NCBI RefSeq assembly: GCF_003063375.1
Contig: NZ_NERY01000002.1
Span: 372,001-436,000, forward strand
Source of the DNA: Limnohabitans sp. MMS-10A-178
GTDB taxonomy: Bacteria; Pseudomonadota; Gammaproteobacteria; Burkholderiales; Burkholderiaceae_C
Direction: 5' to 3'
Length of the DNA stretch: 64,000 nucleotides
Positions within the stretch are counted from its first letter, which is position 1; the number at the start of each line of letters is the position of its first letter. The notes under the pieces are model-generated. The model saw only the letters and a list, made by a program, of their open reading frames with translations, searched no databases and was not told the DNA's origin. Made by a program: the position numbers and the translations under genes. Positions 53,632 through 62,622 of the stretch are shown piece by piece.

Positions 53632-54654
53632 ATGGATCGTCGCCGCCTCATTCAGAGTTCAGCCGCACTTGGTGCCGCCGCTGCACTACCCGTATCTTTA
53701 AGCGCCTTCGCTCAGACTGCTCGAGCACTCTGCTACAACTGTCCTACTGAATGGGCAGATTGGGGAGGCATGCTGAAACTGGTTAACCAAAAACTCAATA
53801 TTTCAGTTCCTCCCGATAACAAAAATTCTGGCCAATCGATGGCCGCATTGATTGCAGAAAAGAACAATCCTGTAGCCGACATTACCTACCTTGGTGGTCA
53901 ATTTGGACCACAAGCGCGTGAAGCTGGTGTGCTCACCCCTTACAAACCTCAGCGTTGGAATGAGATTCCAGATGGTTTTAAAGACAAAGATGGTTTCTGG
54001 TTCACCATCCATTCTGGTACCTTGGGTTTGTTCGTGAACACCGCCGCATTGCGTGGCAAGCCAGTGCCGCGCTCATGGCAAGACCTCACCAACCCTACTT
54101 ACAAGGGCATGATCGGTTACTTGAATCCAGCTAGCGCTGCGGTTGGTCAAGTAGGTGTCGTTGCAGTTAATTTGGCTTTGGGCGGCAATTACGAGAATTT
54201 TGATCCAGCCATCCGTTTCTTCAAGAACCTGCAGGCCAACTCTCCCATCGTGCCAACGCAGACCTCTTATGCGCGTGTCATTTCTGGTGAGATTCCAATT
54301 TTATTGGATTACGACTTCAACGCCTATCGGGGCCAACACACTGACAAAGCGCCAGTTCAGTTTGTGATTCCATCAGAAGGAACTGTTTCATTGCCTTACA
54401 TCATGGGCTTGGTCAATAAGGGGCCAAATGCTGATAACGGCCGCAAGGTACTTGATTTTGTACTTTCGGATGAAGGTCAGCGCCACTGGGCCAACGCCTA
54501 CCTGCGCCCCGTATTTGCTTCTGCCATGTCAGCCGAAGCACGCTCGCGCTTTTTGCCAGATTCGGAGTACAAGCGCACACAAGCTGTGGATGTTTTTAAA
54601 CTCGCATCTGCAGCCAAGGTCATCGCTGACCGCTACCAAAAGGAAGTGGGCTGA
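53632..54654 (+). CDS. ABC transporter substrate-binding protein, family 1
   Basis: The 340-residue protein has a leader of the MDRRRLIQSSAALGAAAALPV type, possibly Tat, then AFAQTARALCYNCPTEWADWGG. The fold is the Fe/spermidine/phosphonate-type family 1 receptor, with LFVNTAALRGKPVPRSWQDLTNPTYKG. The ligand is unknown. Linked phosphodiesterase and Pho-box evidence favours a phosphorus compound. AGGAG precedes the ATG. It starts a five-gene operon. Confidence 0.9.
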   Translation: MDRRRLIQSSAALGAAAALPVSLSAFAQTARALCYNCPTEWADWGGMLKLVNQKLNISVPPDNKNSGQSMAALIAEKNNPVADITYLGGQFGPQAREAGVLTPYKPQRWNEIPDGFKDKDGFWFTIHSGTLGLFVNTAALRGKPVPRSWQDLTNPTYKGMIGYLNPASAAVGQVGVVAVNLALGGNYENFDPAIRFFKNLQANSPIVPTQTSYARVISGEIPILLDYDFNAYRGQHTDKAPVQFVIPSEGTVSLPYIMGLVNKGPNADNGRKVLDFVLSDEGQRHWANAYLRPVFASAMSAEARSRFLPDSEYKRTQAVDVFKLASAAKVIADRYQKEVG

Positions 54655-54668
54655 TTACTTCGCAAGTG

Positions 54669-55484
54669 ATGCGGGAGCGTATCCAGCTTGCCGCACTGAT
54701 GACACCCGTCGCAATTTTGTTTGCGGCCTTTTTCCTGCTGCCTTTGGCCCAACTTGTGGTCATCGGCGGCAGCGGTAAGCTTGGTTGGTCAGCTTACCTT
54801 GCCGTTTTTACCGAGACTCGATACCTGAAAAGTTTCAGCGCGACGATTGCATTGTCGGTTACCGTTACTATTTTCACGCTTCTAGTATCTGGCATAGCAG
54901 GCGTATTCTTGGAACGCAACCGCTTTCGCGGCCGCACCTTACTGACTGCAATGCTGACTCTACCTTTGGCATTTCCAGGTGTTGTGATCGGTTTTATGGT
55001 GATCATGCTCGCTGGTCGACAAGGGTTAGTGCCCGACATCACCGATCTGCTTTTCGGTGAGCGATTGGTTTTTGCATATTCAATGGCTGGCCTGTTTATG
55101 GGCTATGTTTATTTTTCGATTCCCCGAACCATCCTGACTGTGATGGCGGCTGCTGAAAAGCTAGACCCACGATTAGAAGAAGCTGCGCGTTCACTAGGCG
55201 CTAATTCTTTCATGGTCGTCAGAGACGTCATATTACCTGCGCTTAAACCAGCTTTTCTCGCTGCAGGGGCCATCTGTTTTGCAACATCGATGGGGGCTTT
55301 TGGTACAGCCTTCACACTGGCTACACGGATTAATGTTGTGCCCATGGTCATCTACACCGAGTTCACGCTCCAGGCCAATGTCGCCATGGCAGCTGCTTTG
55401 TCATTTGTTCTTGGCGGAATCACCTGGGCAGCACTCGCATTTGCCCGTTCGCTGAGTGGTTCCTCAGTCGCCGCTTCTGGATAA
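54669..55484 (+). CDS. ABC transporter permease
   Basis: This 271-residue inner-membrane permease has about six helices and an EAA loop (EEAARSLGANSFMVVRDVILPALKPA). It resembles the first permease of 2-aminoethylphosphonate- or iron-type importers. ATG 54669 or GTG 54666 is the start, 12-15 bp after the receptor stop. Confidence 0.9.
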   Translation: MRERIQLAALMTPVAILFAAFFLLPLAQLVVIGGSGKLGWSAYLAVFTETRYLKSFSATIALSVTVTIFTLLVSGIAGVFLERNRFRGRTLLTAMLTLPLAFPGVVIGFMVIMLAGRQGLVPDITDLLFGERLVFAYSMAGLFMGYVYFSIPRTILTVMAAAEKLDPRLEEAARSLGANSFMVVRDVILPALKPAFLAAGAICFATSMGAFGTAFTLATRINVVPMVIYTEFTLQANVAMAAALSFVLGGITWAALAFARSLSGSSVAASG

Positions 55485-55489
55485 GTTTC

Positions 55490-56305
55490 GTGCAAGTTCC
55501 AGTCAAAAAACAACGTCGATTACCATTGTTCTGGGCGCAGCTTGCGTTCACATTAGCGGTGTGCGCGTTTTTAATCGTACCGGTGTTCATGTCAATGACA
55601 GCTGGCGTGACACTGAATTACATGACAGGCGTGTCTGGCGGTCTGACCACTCAATGGGTTGAAAAAGTATTGACCGATTACAGAGGTCCAATCTTTTTGT
55701 CTCTGCATCTCGCCTTAGCATGTCTGGTCTGTACTTTGCTGTTGGGCATTCCTGCAGCTTATGTGTTGGCCAAACGCCAAAACGCTTTTACCCGAGCTAT
55801 TGAAGAATTACTGGTCATGCCAGTTGCAGTACCTGGCATAGCGACAGCACTTGCGTTGATAGTGACCTATGGTAGCTCGGGTGGCTTTCGCACCAGCTGG
55901 TTTTTTATACTCGTAGGCCACGTGTTGTTCACACTTCCCTTCATGGTTCGCTCAGTTCTTGCCGTGATGTCATCGATCGATTTAAAAACGCTAGAGGAAG
56001 GCGCGCGAAGTTTAGGCGCAAACTTTGTCCAACGTTTCTTTGGCATTATTTTGCCCAATTGCAGGTCTGGAATTATTGCTGGTTCATTGATGGTGGTGAC
56101 GCTTTCCTTGGGTGAGTTCAACATGACGCTTTTGTTGCACACACCACTGACACAAACGCTGCCTGTTGGCTTGGCAGACACATACGCATCACTTCGGCTA
56201 GAAGTGGGCAGCGCTTACACATTGGTGTTTTTCGTCATTATCGTTCCGCTGTTGATTGCCCTGCAATGGGCATCAAACGCCATCAGCCAAAGAAAGCGAA
56301 TATGA
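55490..56305 (+). CDS. ABC transporter permease, second subunit
   Basis: The 271-residue permease uses a GTG start at 55490, 5 bp after the previous stop. The EAA loop is EEGARSLGANFVQRFFGIILPN. With the first permease it forms the membrane channel. Its stop overlaps the ATPase ATG (ATGA). Confidence 0.9.
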   Translation: MQVPVKKQRRLPLFWAQLAFTLAVCAFLIVPVFMSMTAGVTLNYMTGVSGGLTTQWVEKVLTDYRGPIFLSLHLALACLVCTLLLGIPAAYVLAKRQNAFTRAIEELLVMPVAVPGIATALALIVTYGSSGGFRTSWFFILVGHVLFTLPFMVRSVLAVMSSIDLKTLEEGARSLGANFVQRFFGIILPNCRSGIIAGSLMVVTLSLGEFNMTLLLHTPLTQTLPVGLADTYASLRLEVGSAYTLVFFVIIVPLLIALQWASNAISQRKRI

Positions 56306-57345
56306 ACACAGCAGGCAAGGTCAGCATTCGTCTGGAGCAATGCGCACGCACCTATGAAGACGGTACACGCGCACTCGAAGCAACAGACCTCACCATTCAA
56401 GCAGGCGAAACAGTGGTCTTTTTAGGGCCATCCGGGTGCGGCAAAACTACAACTTTACGGCTAGTTGCTGGCCTTGATGAGCCTGATGAGGGTGGCAAAG
56501 TGTGGTTTGGCGACGAGGATGTTACTGCGGTTCCCATTGAACGGCGTAATGTGGGTATGGTCTTCCAAAGCTATGCGCTTTTCCCTAATATGAGTGTTGA
56601 AGAAAATGTTGCATACGGACTGCGAGTGCGTAAAGTACCTTTTGATGAACGATCAAAACGGGTACGCGAATCTCTAGAGATGATGCATATTTCAGATTTA
56701 GCGAAACGGCGCATAGACCAATTGTCTGGGGGACAACGTCAACGAGTGGCACTTGCCCGCGCAATTGCACCTCGCCCACGGGTTTTGCTGCTTGATGAAC
56801 CCTTGACAGCGCTAGATGCCAAGTTGCGCGAAAGCCTTCGGGTTGAGATCGACCGTCTTTTGCGCTCCCTGGGGATCACCGCTGTTTACGTTACCCACGA
56901 TCAAGGTGAAGCAATGGCACTGGGTGATCGCATAGCCGTGATGGACAAAGGGCGCATTGCCCAGATTGGCACCCCTGAGGAAATTTATCGAGCACCAGCC
57001 AATGCGTTTGTGGCTGACTTTATTGGAACAATGAACCGTCTTTTTGGCCGAATAGAGAATGACTTGCTAGTGTTTCCCGGAGGTCAAGTGAACTGGACCG
57101 GACCTGCACCAGCCGCAGGTCTGATGTTTCGACCAGAGGACCTTAAGCTGACTGAGACAGGCTGCGGTAATTTCAGCGCCCAAGTGGTCTCCGCATTCTT
57201 TTTGGGTGATCATGTCCGCTTGGTGCTCGACGCTGGTGCGCAAGATCTTTTTATAGCGCGTGTATTTGAGCGGCGAAATTTCGCAAAGGGCGAGACCATT
57301 GAGTTCACTCTAAATCCACAATCCCTAGTTAGCCTGGAGAGTTGA
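56302..57345 (+). CDS. ABC transporter ATP-binding protein with TOBE domain
   Basis: The 347-residue ATPase has intact Walker A (GPSGCGKTTTL), signature (LSGGQRQRVALARA), Walker B (RVLLLDEPLTALD) and H-loop (VTHDQGEA). A C-terminal TOBE/MOI-like domain covers about residues 240-347. This MalK/PotA/FbpC type of ATPase fits sugars, polyamines, iron or glycerophosphodiester importers such as UgpC. Confidence 0.93.
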   Translation: MNTAGKVSIRLEQCARTYEDGTRALEATDLTIQAGETVVFLGPSGCGKTTTLRLVAGLDEPDEGGKVWFGDEDVTAVPIERRNVGMVFQSYALFPNMSVEENVAYGLRVRKVPFDERSKRVRESLEMMHISDLAKRRIDQLSGGQRQRVALARAIAPRPRVLLLDEPLTALDAKLRESLRVEIDRLLRSLGITAVYVTHDQGEAMALGDRIAVMDKGRIAQIGTPEEIYRAPANAFVADFIGTMNRLFGRIENDLLVFPGGQVNWTGPAPAAGLMFRPEDLKLTETGCGNFSAQVVSAFFLGDHVRLVLDAGAQDLFIARVFERRNFAKGETIEFTLNPQSLVSLES

Positions 57346-57346
57346 A

Positions 57347-58162
57347 ATGCTTTTTTGCCAGATCACCGACACGCACATAAAAGCTGGGCGAAAGCACGCT
57401 TACGGCATGGTGGATACTGCAACCATGCTGGAGCATTGTGTTGACTCAGTGATGCAATTGAAGCAACGCCCCGATGTGGTCCTGCTAACTGGCGATTTAG
57501 TGGACTATGGACGAGATGACGAGTACGCACTGCTCGCAACTTTGCTAAAGCCGCTCACCATGCCAATGTACCTGATCCCTGGAAATCATGATGAACGCGA
57601 CGCTTTACGCAGAGCATTTCCGGACCATGAATACTTGTACCAATGGTCGCCGTTTATCCAGTACGCGATAGATGATTACCCAGTTCGGATCATTGCATTA
57701 GACACACTCATTCCCGGCCAAGGTGGCGGCCGCTTGTGCGATGAGCGCTTGCAATGGTTAGACAGCACACTTGCTGAAAAGCCCGATACACCGACCTTGG
57801 TGGTAATGCACCATCCACCATTTCGAACCGGCTTGGGCCATATGGATATATTGGGGCTAGAAGGTGCGGACGCACTCGAAGCTGTGATATCACGCCACTC
57901 CCAAGTTGAGCGACTGGCATGCGGTCACCTGCATCGTTCAATACAGGTGCGCTTTGGAGGAAGCTTAGCATCGACCTGCCCTAGCTCTGCGCACCAAATA
58001 GCGCTCGACTTGAGCGCGGATGGACCCGACAACTTTGTTTTAGAGCCACCAGGATACCAACTGCACTGGTGGGACGGTCAGAGATTGGTCACCCACACTG
58101 CAGTCATCGGCAGTTTCCCCGGACCCTATCCATTTCGGACTGACGGAAAGCTGATCGACTGA
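57347..58162 (+). CDS. GpdQ-like metallophosphodiesterase
   Basis: The 271-residue enzyme has the binuclear-metal phosphoesterase set: D8 and H10 (TDTH), D50 (LTGDLVD), N80 (PGNHDE), H156 (VMHHPP), H194 and H196 (CGHLH). These positions match GpdQ of Enterobacter almost residue for residue. GpdQ hydrolyses glycerophosphodiesters and some phosphonate or organophosphate diesters. There is no signal peptide, so it acts in the cytosol on what the ABC transporter imports. It lies 1 bp after the ATPase stop. Confidence 0.92.
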   Translation: MLFCQITDTHIKAGRKHAYGMVDTATMLEHCVDSVMQLKQRPDVVLLTGDLVDYGRDDEYALLATLLKPLTMPMYLIPGNHDERDALRRAFPDHEYLYQWSPFIQYAIDDYPVRIIALDTLIPGQGGGRLCDERLQWLDSTLAEKPDTPTLVVMHHPPFRTGLGHMDILGLEGADALEAVISRHSQVERLACGHLHRSIQVRFGGSLASTCPSSAHQIALDLSADGPDNFVLEPPGYQLHWWDGQRLVTHTAVIGSFPGPYPFRTDGKLID

Positions 58163-58289
58163 TTGATTTCAGCCAGGGTATTGATCACCATTGAGTAATA
58201 AGAACTACGTTGAATTGGATTGAGTAAATTGCTTTTGCTTTTACTCATCCTTTTTAAATTATTTTTTTAAGATTACTTTAGAACTACTT

Positions 58290-58420
58290 AATTTTTAAAA
58301 TTTGTACTTTTTTAAGGTCAAGCGTAAAGACTCTTTACACTGCTGACTTTTTGAGCAGATGGAAATGCTATTGGTTTAAAAAGCCATGGACGCAATGTGT
58401 ATGGAGTTTTTTACACGGTG
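58290..58420 (+). repeat. dispersed palindromic element, copy 2
   Basis: This copy has AGCGTAAAGA-C-TCTTTACACT (58321-58341), ATTTGTACTTTT just before, TGCTGACTTTTTGA after it and CAATGTGTATGG at 58393, in the same order as copy 1 at 50020. The middle region is shorter. It lies between convergent genes, so it is not simply a promoter operator here. Confidence 0.6.
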
Positions 58421-58446
58421 ACTCAACGTGTTTTAGATTTTTCATT

Positions 58447-59094
58447 TCACTTTTTTATTTGCGGTGTTATTTGATCATCACCGTAAGTCGGAATGAAGTC
58501 TTTACAAAGTAACAACAATTCTGCCAACGAGTTGACTTCCATCTTCGCCATGATGCGGGCGCGATGTTTTTTAACTGTATCAGCCATCACATTTTTTTCA
58601 ATTCCAATTGCTTTGTTGCCATGCCCCAATAGCATCAGTGACAAAATTTCCTGCTCTTTAGCGCTCAAACTTTGTTGAAGAGCTGCCACACGCTTTAAGC
58701 GCAATTGATCTTCATGACGCTGACCATCCAATTTCAAACCTTTGTTTACAACTTGTATCATTTGGGTATGGGTAATTGGCTTCCATAAAAAATCAACCGC
58801 ACCCAGCTTCATCGCATCGATGATTTCTTGACTCTGACTGTCGCCACTCATGTAAATGATTGGAATGGGCCAGTCTTTTTCAATCAATACTTTTTGCAAA
58901 TCCAAACCCGTCATTTTTGGCATCCGCATATCCAATACTAAGACTGCAGGCGAGCAACGCAGTGCTTGCTGCAGAAAAGAAGCGGCACTGTCAAAGTCAC
59001 TGACGCCATAGCCCAGATGAATCAATACATCAGCTACTGACAATCGAACGTCTTGGTCATCGTCAACTAAAAAAACATGGCCTTTGGTTGTCAT
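58447..59094 (-). CDS. FixJ/NarL-type response regulator
   Basis: The 215-residue regulator has an N-terminal receiver domain with DDDQDVRLSV at the acidic pocket, the phospho-aspartate in VLVLDMRMPKMTG and the switch residue in YMSGDSQ, and a C-terminal LuxR-type helix-turn-helix (LSAKEQEILSLMLLGHGNKAIG). It is expected to bind DNA when phosphorylated, probably by the histidine kinase at 59674. The genes are divergent with a 107-aa HTH gene between them. Confidence 0.92.
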   Translation of the reverse strand: MTTKGHVFLVDDDQDVRLSVADVLIHLGYGVSDFDSAASFLQQALRCSPAVLVLDMRMPKMTGLDLQKVLIEKDWPIPIIYMSGDSQSQEIIDAMKLGAVDFLWKPITHTQMIQVVNKGLKLDGQRHEDQLRLKRVAALQQSLSAKEQEILSLMLLGHGNKAIGIEKNVMADTVKKHRARIMAKMEVNSLAELLLLCKDFIPTYGDDQITPQIKK

Positions 59095-59277
59095 GGTTTG
59101 ATCTGCTTTGTCACATCACATTGTGGCTCATGAACAACTGGCTTGAAAAGCCTAAGAATTGGCTGTCAATTGAGTAATTTAGCGGTATTACAGATCCCGA
59201 CATCCCCAATTAGGGATAGGCAACAAGTTGAATCCATGGAATATTGGCAATGTGACCATTAGTCTAAATGCCTAGAA

Positions 59278-59601
59278 ATGACACATCCGCCAATAAAGGA
59301 TCCTAATATTCCGCTTGAAGTAGGTCGACTTTTAAAACTAGAAAGAATCAGACAGGGTCTTTCTATAGAAGATCTGTGCAAAAAAATGGGGACACGAGTT
59401 CAACAAATTGAAGCTGTTGAAAGTGGAAGTGAAGTATATTTTCAAAAACATTCAAATCCTTTTATTTGGTTTGCTCGTTTGTACGCCAAGAAACTTGGTA
59501 TCAATTTATCGGACTTGATGCTTGGTAGCAAAACAGACGCCAATACCTCACAGAAACCACCCCTGTATTTAATCAAAAACAAAGACGCTTCAAGTGGTTA
59601 A
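59278..59601 (+). CDS. RodZ-like helix-turn-helix protein
   Basis: The 107-residue protein has one Xre/RodZ-type HTH domain (LKLERIRQGLSIEDLCKKMGTRVQQIEAVESG, shown in part) followed by a short disordered tail. The HTH resembles the DNA- or MreB-contacting domain of RodZ, but no membrane helix is present. It is encoded directly before the kinase gene (72 bp) and diverges from the response regulator, so it may belong to the same circuit. Confidence 0.8.
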   Translation: MTHPPIKDPNIPLEVGRLLKLERIRQGLSIEDLCKKMGTRVQQIEAVESGSEVYFQKHSNPFIWFARLYAKKLGINLSDLMLGSKTDANTSQKPPLYLIKNKDASSG

Positions 59602-59673
59602 GCACTCGTTTGTGCTACGTTGCACAAACATCTTTCTAGTGTTCAATACAAACAACCAAATATTTTGTATGCA

Positions 59674-61164
59674 ATGCATCTAGATACTCAGACCACCATT
59701 TTCATGACTTGCTTCGTGTACTTGATCTTGCACGGGGCCATCTGGCTGGCTCTGCAAGAGTACAGAAGCTTTCAGGTCAAATTGTGGTGTGCATCGGGCA
59801 TTTTAAGCGGCATGGCAGTGGTCTTACTGTCTATGCGAGGTTTGGTTTCTGAATTCTTGTTTATGTATGTAGCGCAGCTGCTAATGCTGGCTGGCAACGG
59901 GGGCCGGATGGTGGCTTTGCGCATGTACTTATTGCCGGAACCACAAAATCGTGTCTACTGGGTTTATGGCCTTGTATCTGTCGCCTATTTCTTATTGTTT
60001 GTCTATCTCATCGCCGTTTTGAAGGCTGATTGGGAGGCATTGGTTTTGTTCAATGCTTTTTATGCTGTGCTTTGCTTTGACTACTTTCGCATGGGCCTTC
60101 AGCTTCATCGAAAACGTAAATCACTAGGCGCCAATTTGCTGATGTGGGGTGGCTTGATTCTGAGTTTTAGTTTGGCAATGCGCGCCATCGGTGTAGCGCT
60201 TGGTGGCTCGATCGATGAGCTCTACCAACCGAGTTGGCATCAGGCCATTATGGTGGTCGGTCAATTCATCACCATCACACTATGTAACGTTGCTTTTTTG
60301 CGTATCTTTTTAGAGATAGCTGAACAGAAAAAATTAGCTCTGGCGCATGAATTGACATTAACAAACGAACGCGCAGATGAGGCGCAACGAACCAGTTTGG
60401 TTATGAAGCAACTGCTTGAGGAGCGAGAAGAAATTATCAGGCAACTGACCTTGTTCAATAAAACAGCAGGCATGGGCGCCTTGGTGGCCAGTTTGGCCCA
60501 TGAGCTTAATCAACCGCTAAGCGTTATTCAAACGAATGCCGGCATGATTGAATTAGTTTTGAACGACCACGATTCCAAACTGGATCAAGACCCCAGAATT
60601 GACAAAGCAATGACAGGCTTGCGCAAAGCCAATCACCGAGCCGCAACCATCATCTCTACATTGCGCAATATGTTTGGCAATGGGCGAAAAACGGTTTCGG
60701 TATTTGACTTCAATGAACTGGTCAACGACGTACTGCTACTTACCCAACCCACCTTGGATAAACAAGGAATTGAAGTCCAACTTCAATTGGACTCTAGGGC
60801 CTTGAAATTCACAGGTGACAAGTCTCAGTTGCAGCAAGTTTTGTTGAATCTCATGACAAATGCCATAGAGGCATTTCCAACCAAGTTTGAGGGTGTGAAA
60901 AATATCACTGTTCAAACAAAATTGGAAAACGATCGCATTGTGATGTCGGTAGCAGACAACGGAGTTGGAATTTCTCCAGAAATTGAAGCGGTCGTTTTTG
61001 AATTGCTTCGCACAAACAAAGAAAGCGGCATGGGCATAGGACTGTGGCTTTCAAAAACCATCATCGATTCACACCAGGGCAGTATCAGTTTCACAACTCG
61101 CGTGAACCAAGGAACTCGATTCGTTTTGACGCTACCCTTAACAACCGAAAAAATGTATTTCTAA
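59674..61164 (+). CDS. membrane-bound sensor histidine kinase
   Basis: The 496-residue kinase starts at ATG 59674 (MHLDTQTTIF). The first 230 residues contain about seven hydrophobic helices, a coiled coil follows (about 230-260), then the H-box SLAHELNQPLSVIQTNAG and the ATPase domain with DNGVGISPEIE and GMGIGLWLSK. The ELNQPL H-box is the FixL/DctB type. No periplasmic ligand domain is seen, so the signal is sensed in or near the membrane. It pairs with the FixJ-type regulator across the HTH gene. Confidence 0.93.
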   Translation: MHLDTQTTIFMTCFVYLILHGAIWLALQEYRSFQVKLWCASGILSGMAVVLLSMRGLVSEFLFMYVAQLLMLAGNGGRMVALRMYLLPEPQNRVYWVYGLVSVAYFLLFVYLIAVLKADWEALVLFNAFYAVLCFDYFRMGLQLHRKRKSLGANLLMWGGLILSFSLAMRAIGVALGGSIDELYQPSWHQAIMVVGQFITITLCNVAFLRIFLEIAEQKKLALAHELTLTNERADEAQRTSLVMKQLLEEREEIIRQLTLFNKTAGMGALVASLAHELNQPLSVIQTNAGMIELVLNDHDSKLDQDPRIDKAMTGLRKANHRAATIISTLRNMFGNGRKTVSVFDFNELVNDVLLLTQPTLDKQGIEVQLQLDSRALKFTGDKSQLQQVLLNLMTNAIEAFPTKFEGVKNITVQTKLENDRIVMSVADNGVGISPEIEAVVFELLRTNKESGMGIGLWLSKTIIDSHQGSISFTTRVNQGTRFVLTLPLTTEKMYF

Positions 61165-61273
61165 ATATTAACTTTTATGTTGCTCACGTAGCGTGAGCAT
61201 ATTCATTTTCATAAGACAAAGATATTCTATTTTCCCCTCAAAGCCGAACTGAAGAATCAAGAAAATTTGAGAC

Positions 61274-61299
61274 GAAAAAAATGCTTCCGAGGGAAGCAT
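61274..61299 (-). terminator. intrinsic terminator of tRNA-Val
   Basis: On the minus strand, ATGCTTCC-CTC-GGAAGCAT is followed by seven T bases, about 70 bp after the tRNA 3' end. A separate TGCTCACG-TAG-CGTGAGCA hairpin at 61181-61199 may end the kinase transcript. Confidence 0.85.
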
Positions 61300-61369
61300 A
61301 TCTAAATTTTATAGAATTGAAATCCTGAAAACTACCTAAGGTATTGATAGTCTTCAAGATTTAGTTTGG

Positions 61370-61444
61370 TGGTGGGCGATAGAAGTTTCGAACTTCTGAC
61401 CCCTGCAGTGTGAATGCAGTGCTCTACCCCTGAGCTAATCGCCC
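61370..61444 (-). tRNA. tRNA-Val (anticodon CAC)
   Basis: The minus strand folds as a full cloverleaf: acceptor GGGCGAT/ATCGCCC, D arm GCTC...GAGC, anticodon stem CTGCA/TGCAG with loop TTCACAC (anticodon CAC), T stem AGAAG/CTTCT and encoded CCA. It reads the valine codon GUG. Its 3' half is repeated at 49213 and 53282. It is the intact end of the proposed integration site. Confidence 0.95.
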
Positions 61445-61512
61445 TATCGCTGTTTTAGCGTAGCCTTAAATTATGCCATGGAAAATTGGCTAATTTCAAG
61501 GATTTTAGGGGT

Positions 61513-62220
61513 TCAAACAGGCGCGGCCTGCCGCCAAATGGTCTTTCCACCGCTGGCCTTGTCCAATTGGGCCAATTGTTCTTGGTGCGCAGCATGCTCT
61601 TGGGCATTGGCCTGAATCACAGGCAATTCAAAGCCACTCAGGTCAACTGACTCTTCTGCACCCTTCTGCCCTTCGTCGCCGCCTGCATCGATGAGCAATG
61701 CTTCCTGGCCACGCGTGAGGTTGATATAGACATCGGCCAGCAACTCAGCATCGAGCAAGGCGCCGTGCAAAGTACGACCAGAGTTGTCTACCCCAAGTCG
61801 GTCGCAAAGGGCATCGAGGCTGTTGCGCTTGCCGGGGTACATTTGCTTGGCCATGACCAAGGTGTCGACCACGCTTTCGACATACTGGGTGAAGGGCTTC
61901 TGCCCTGCCAGCTCAAGTTCTTTATTTAAAAAACCAACGTCGAAAGCGGCATTGTGAATGATGATTTCGGCACCATCGACATAGTCCAAAATTTCTTGAA
62001 CCACATCCTTGAACTTGGGCTTATCACGCAAAAATTCGTTGCTAATGCCATGAACCTTGAGGGCGTCTTCGTGGCTATCGCGCCCAGGGTTGAAGTAGAA
62101 ATGCAAATTGTTGCCGGTGAGCTTGCGGTTGACCAGCTCAACACAACCCAACTCAATGACGCGGTCTCCGCCTTCAGCAGAGAGGCCTGTGGTTTCGGTG
62201 TCTAGAAATAATTGGCGCAT
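61513..62220 (-). CDS. dnaQ: DNA polymerase III epsilon subunit
   Basis: The 235-residue proofreading exonuclease has Exo I (LFLDTETTGLS), Exo II (HNAAFDVGFLNKEL) and Exo III (HGALLDAELLADVY) motifs, the DEDDh type. The C-terminal tail probably holds the polymerase-binding region and is typical in length. It lies just past the tRNA and marks the conserved chromosome on this side. Confidence 0.95.
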   Translation of the reverse strand: MRQLFLDTETTGLSAEGGDRVIELGCVELVNRKLTGNNLHFYFNPGRDSHEDALKVHGISNEFLRDKPKFKDVVQEILDYVDGAEIIIHNAAFDVGFLNKELELAGQKPFTQYVESVVDTLVMAKQMYPGKRNSLDALCDRLGVDNSGRTLHGALLDAELLADVYINLTRGQEALLIDAGGDEGQKGAEESVDLSGFELPVIQANAQEHAAHQEQLAQLDKASGGKTIWRQAAPV

Positions 62221-62256
62221 AAGCTAACTGTAAACGCAATCAAGCCGCGATGGCTT

Positions 62257-62595
62257 TCAATGGTTCTCTTTAGCGTGGTTGATGGTGTACTTTGGAATTT
62301 CGATCACCACGTCTTGCTTGCCCATAAATGCTTGGCAGCTCAAACGTGAGTTGGGTTCTAAGCCCCAGGCGCGGTCGAGCAAGTCTTCTTCTGTTTCTTC
62401 AGCTTCGTTCAAGCTGCTCAAGCCTTCACGCACAATGACGTGGCAAGTGGTGCAGGCGCAGCTCATGTCGCAGGCGTGTTCAATGTTGATTTTGTTGTCA
62501 AGCAAGGCTTCACAAATGCTGGTGCCAGAAGGTGCAGAAATTTGAGCGCCCTCTGGGCAGTATTCGGCGTGGGGCAATATTTTGATAACGGGCAT
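62257..62595 (-). CDS. fdx: ISC-type [2Fe-2S] ferredoxin
   Basis: The 112-residue ferredoxin has the cluster cysteines in HACDMSCACTTCHVIV and LSCQAF, with the ISC-specific PHAEYCPEGA near the start. It supplies electrons for Fe-S cluster assembly with HscA. It follows hscA by 27 bp. Confidence 0.95.
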   Translation of the reverse strand: MPVIKILPHAEYCPEGAQISAPSGTSICEALLDNKINIEHACDMSCACTTCHVIVREGLSSLNEAEETEEDLLDRAWGLEPNSRLSCQAFMGKQDVVIEIPKYTINHAKENH

Positions 62596-62622
62596 TTTGT
62601 ATTTCTTTAGAAAGCAGTGAGC

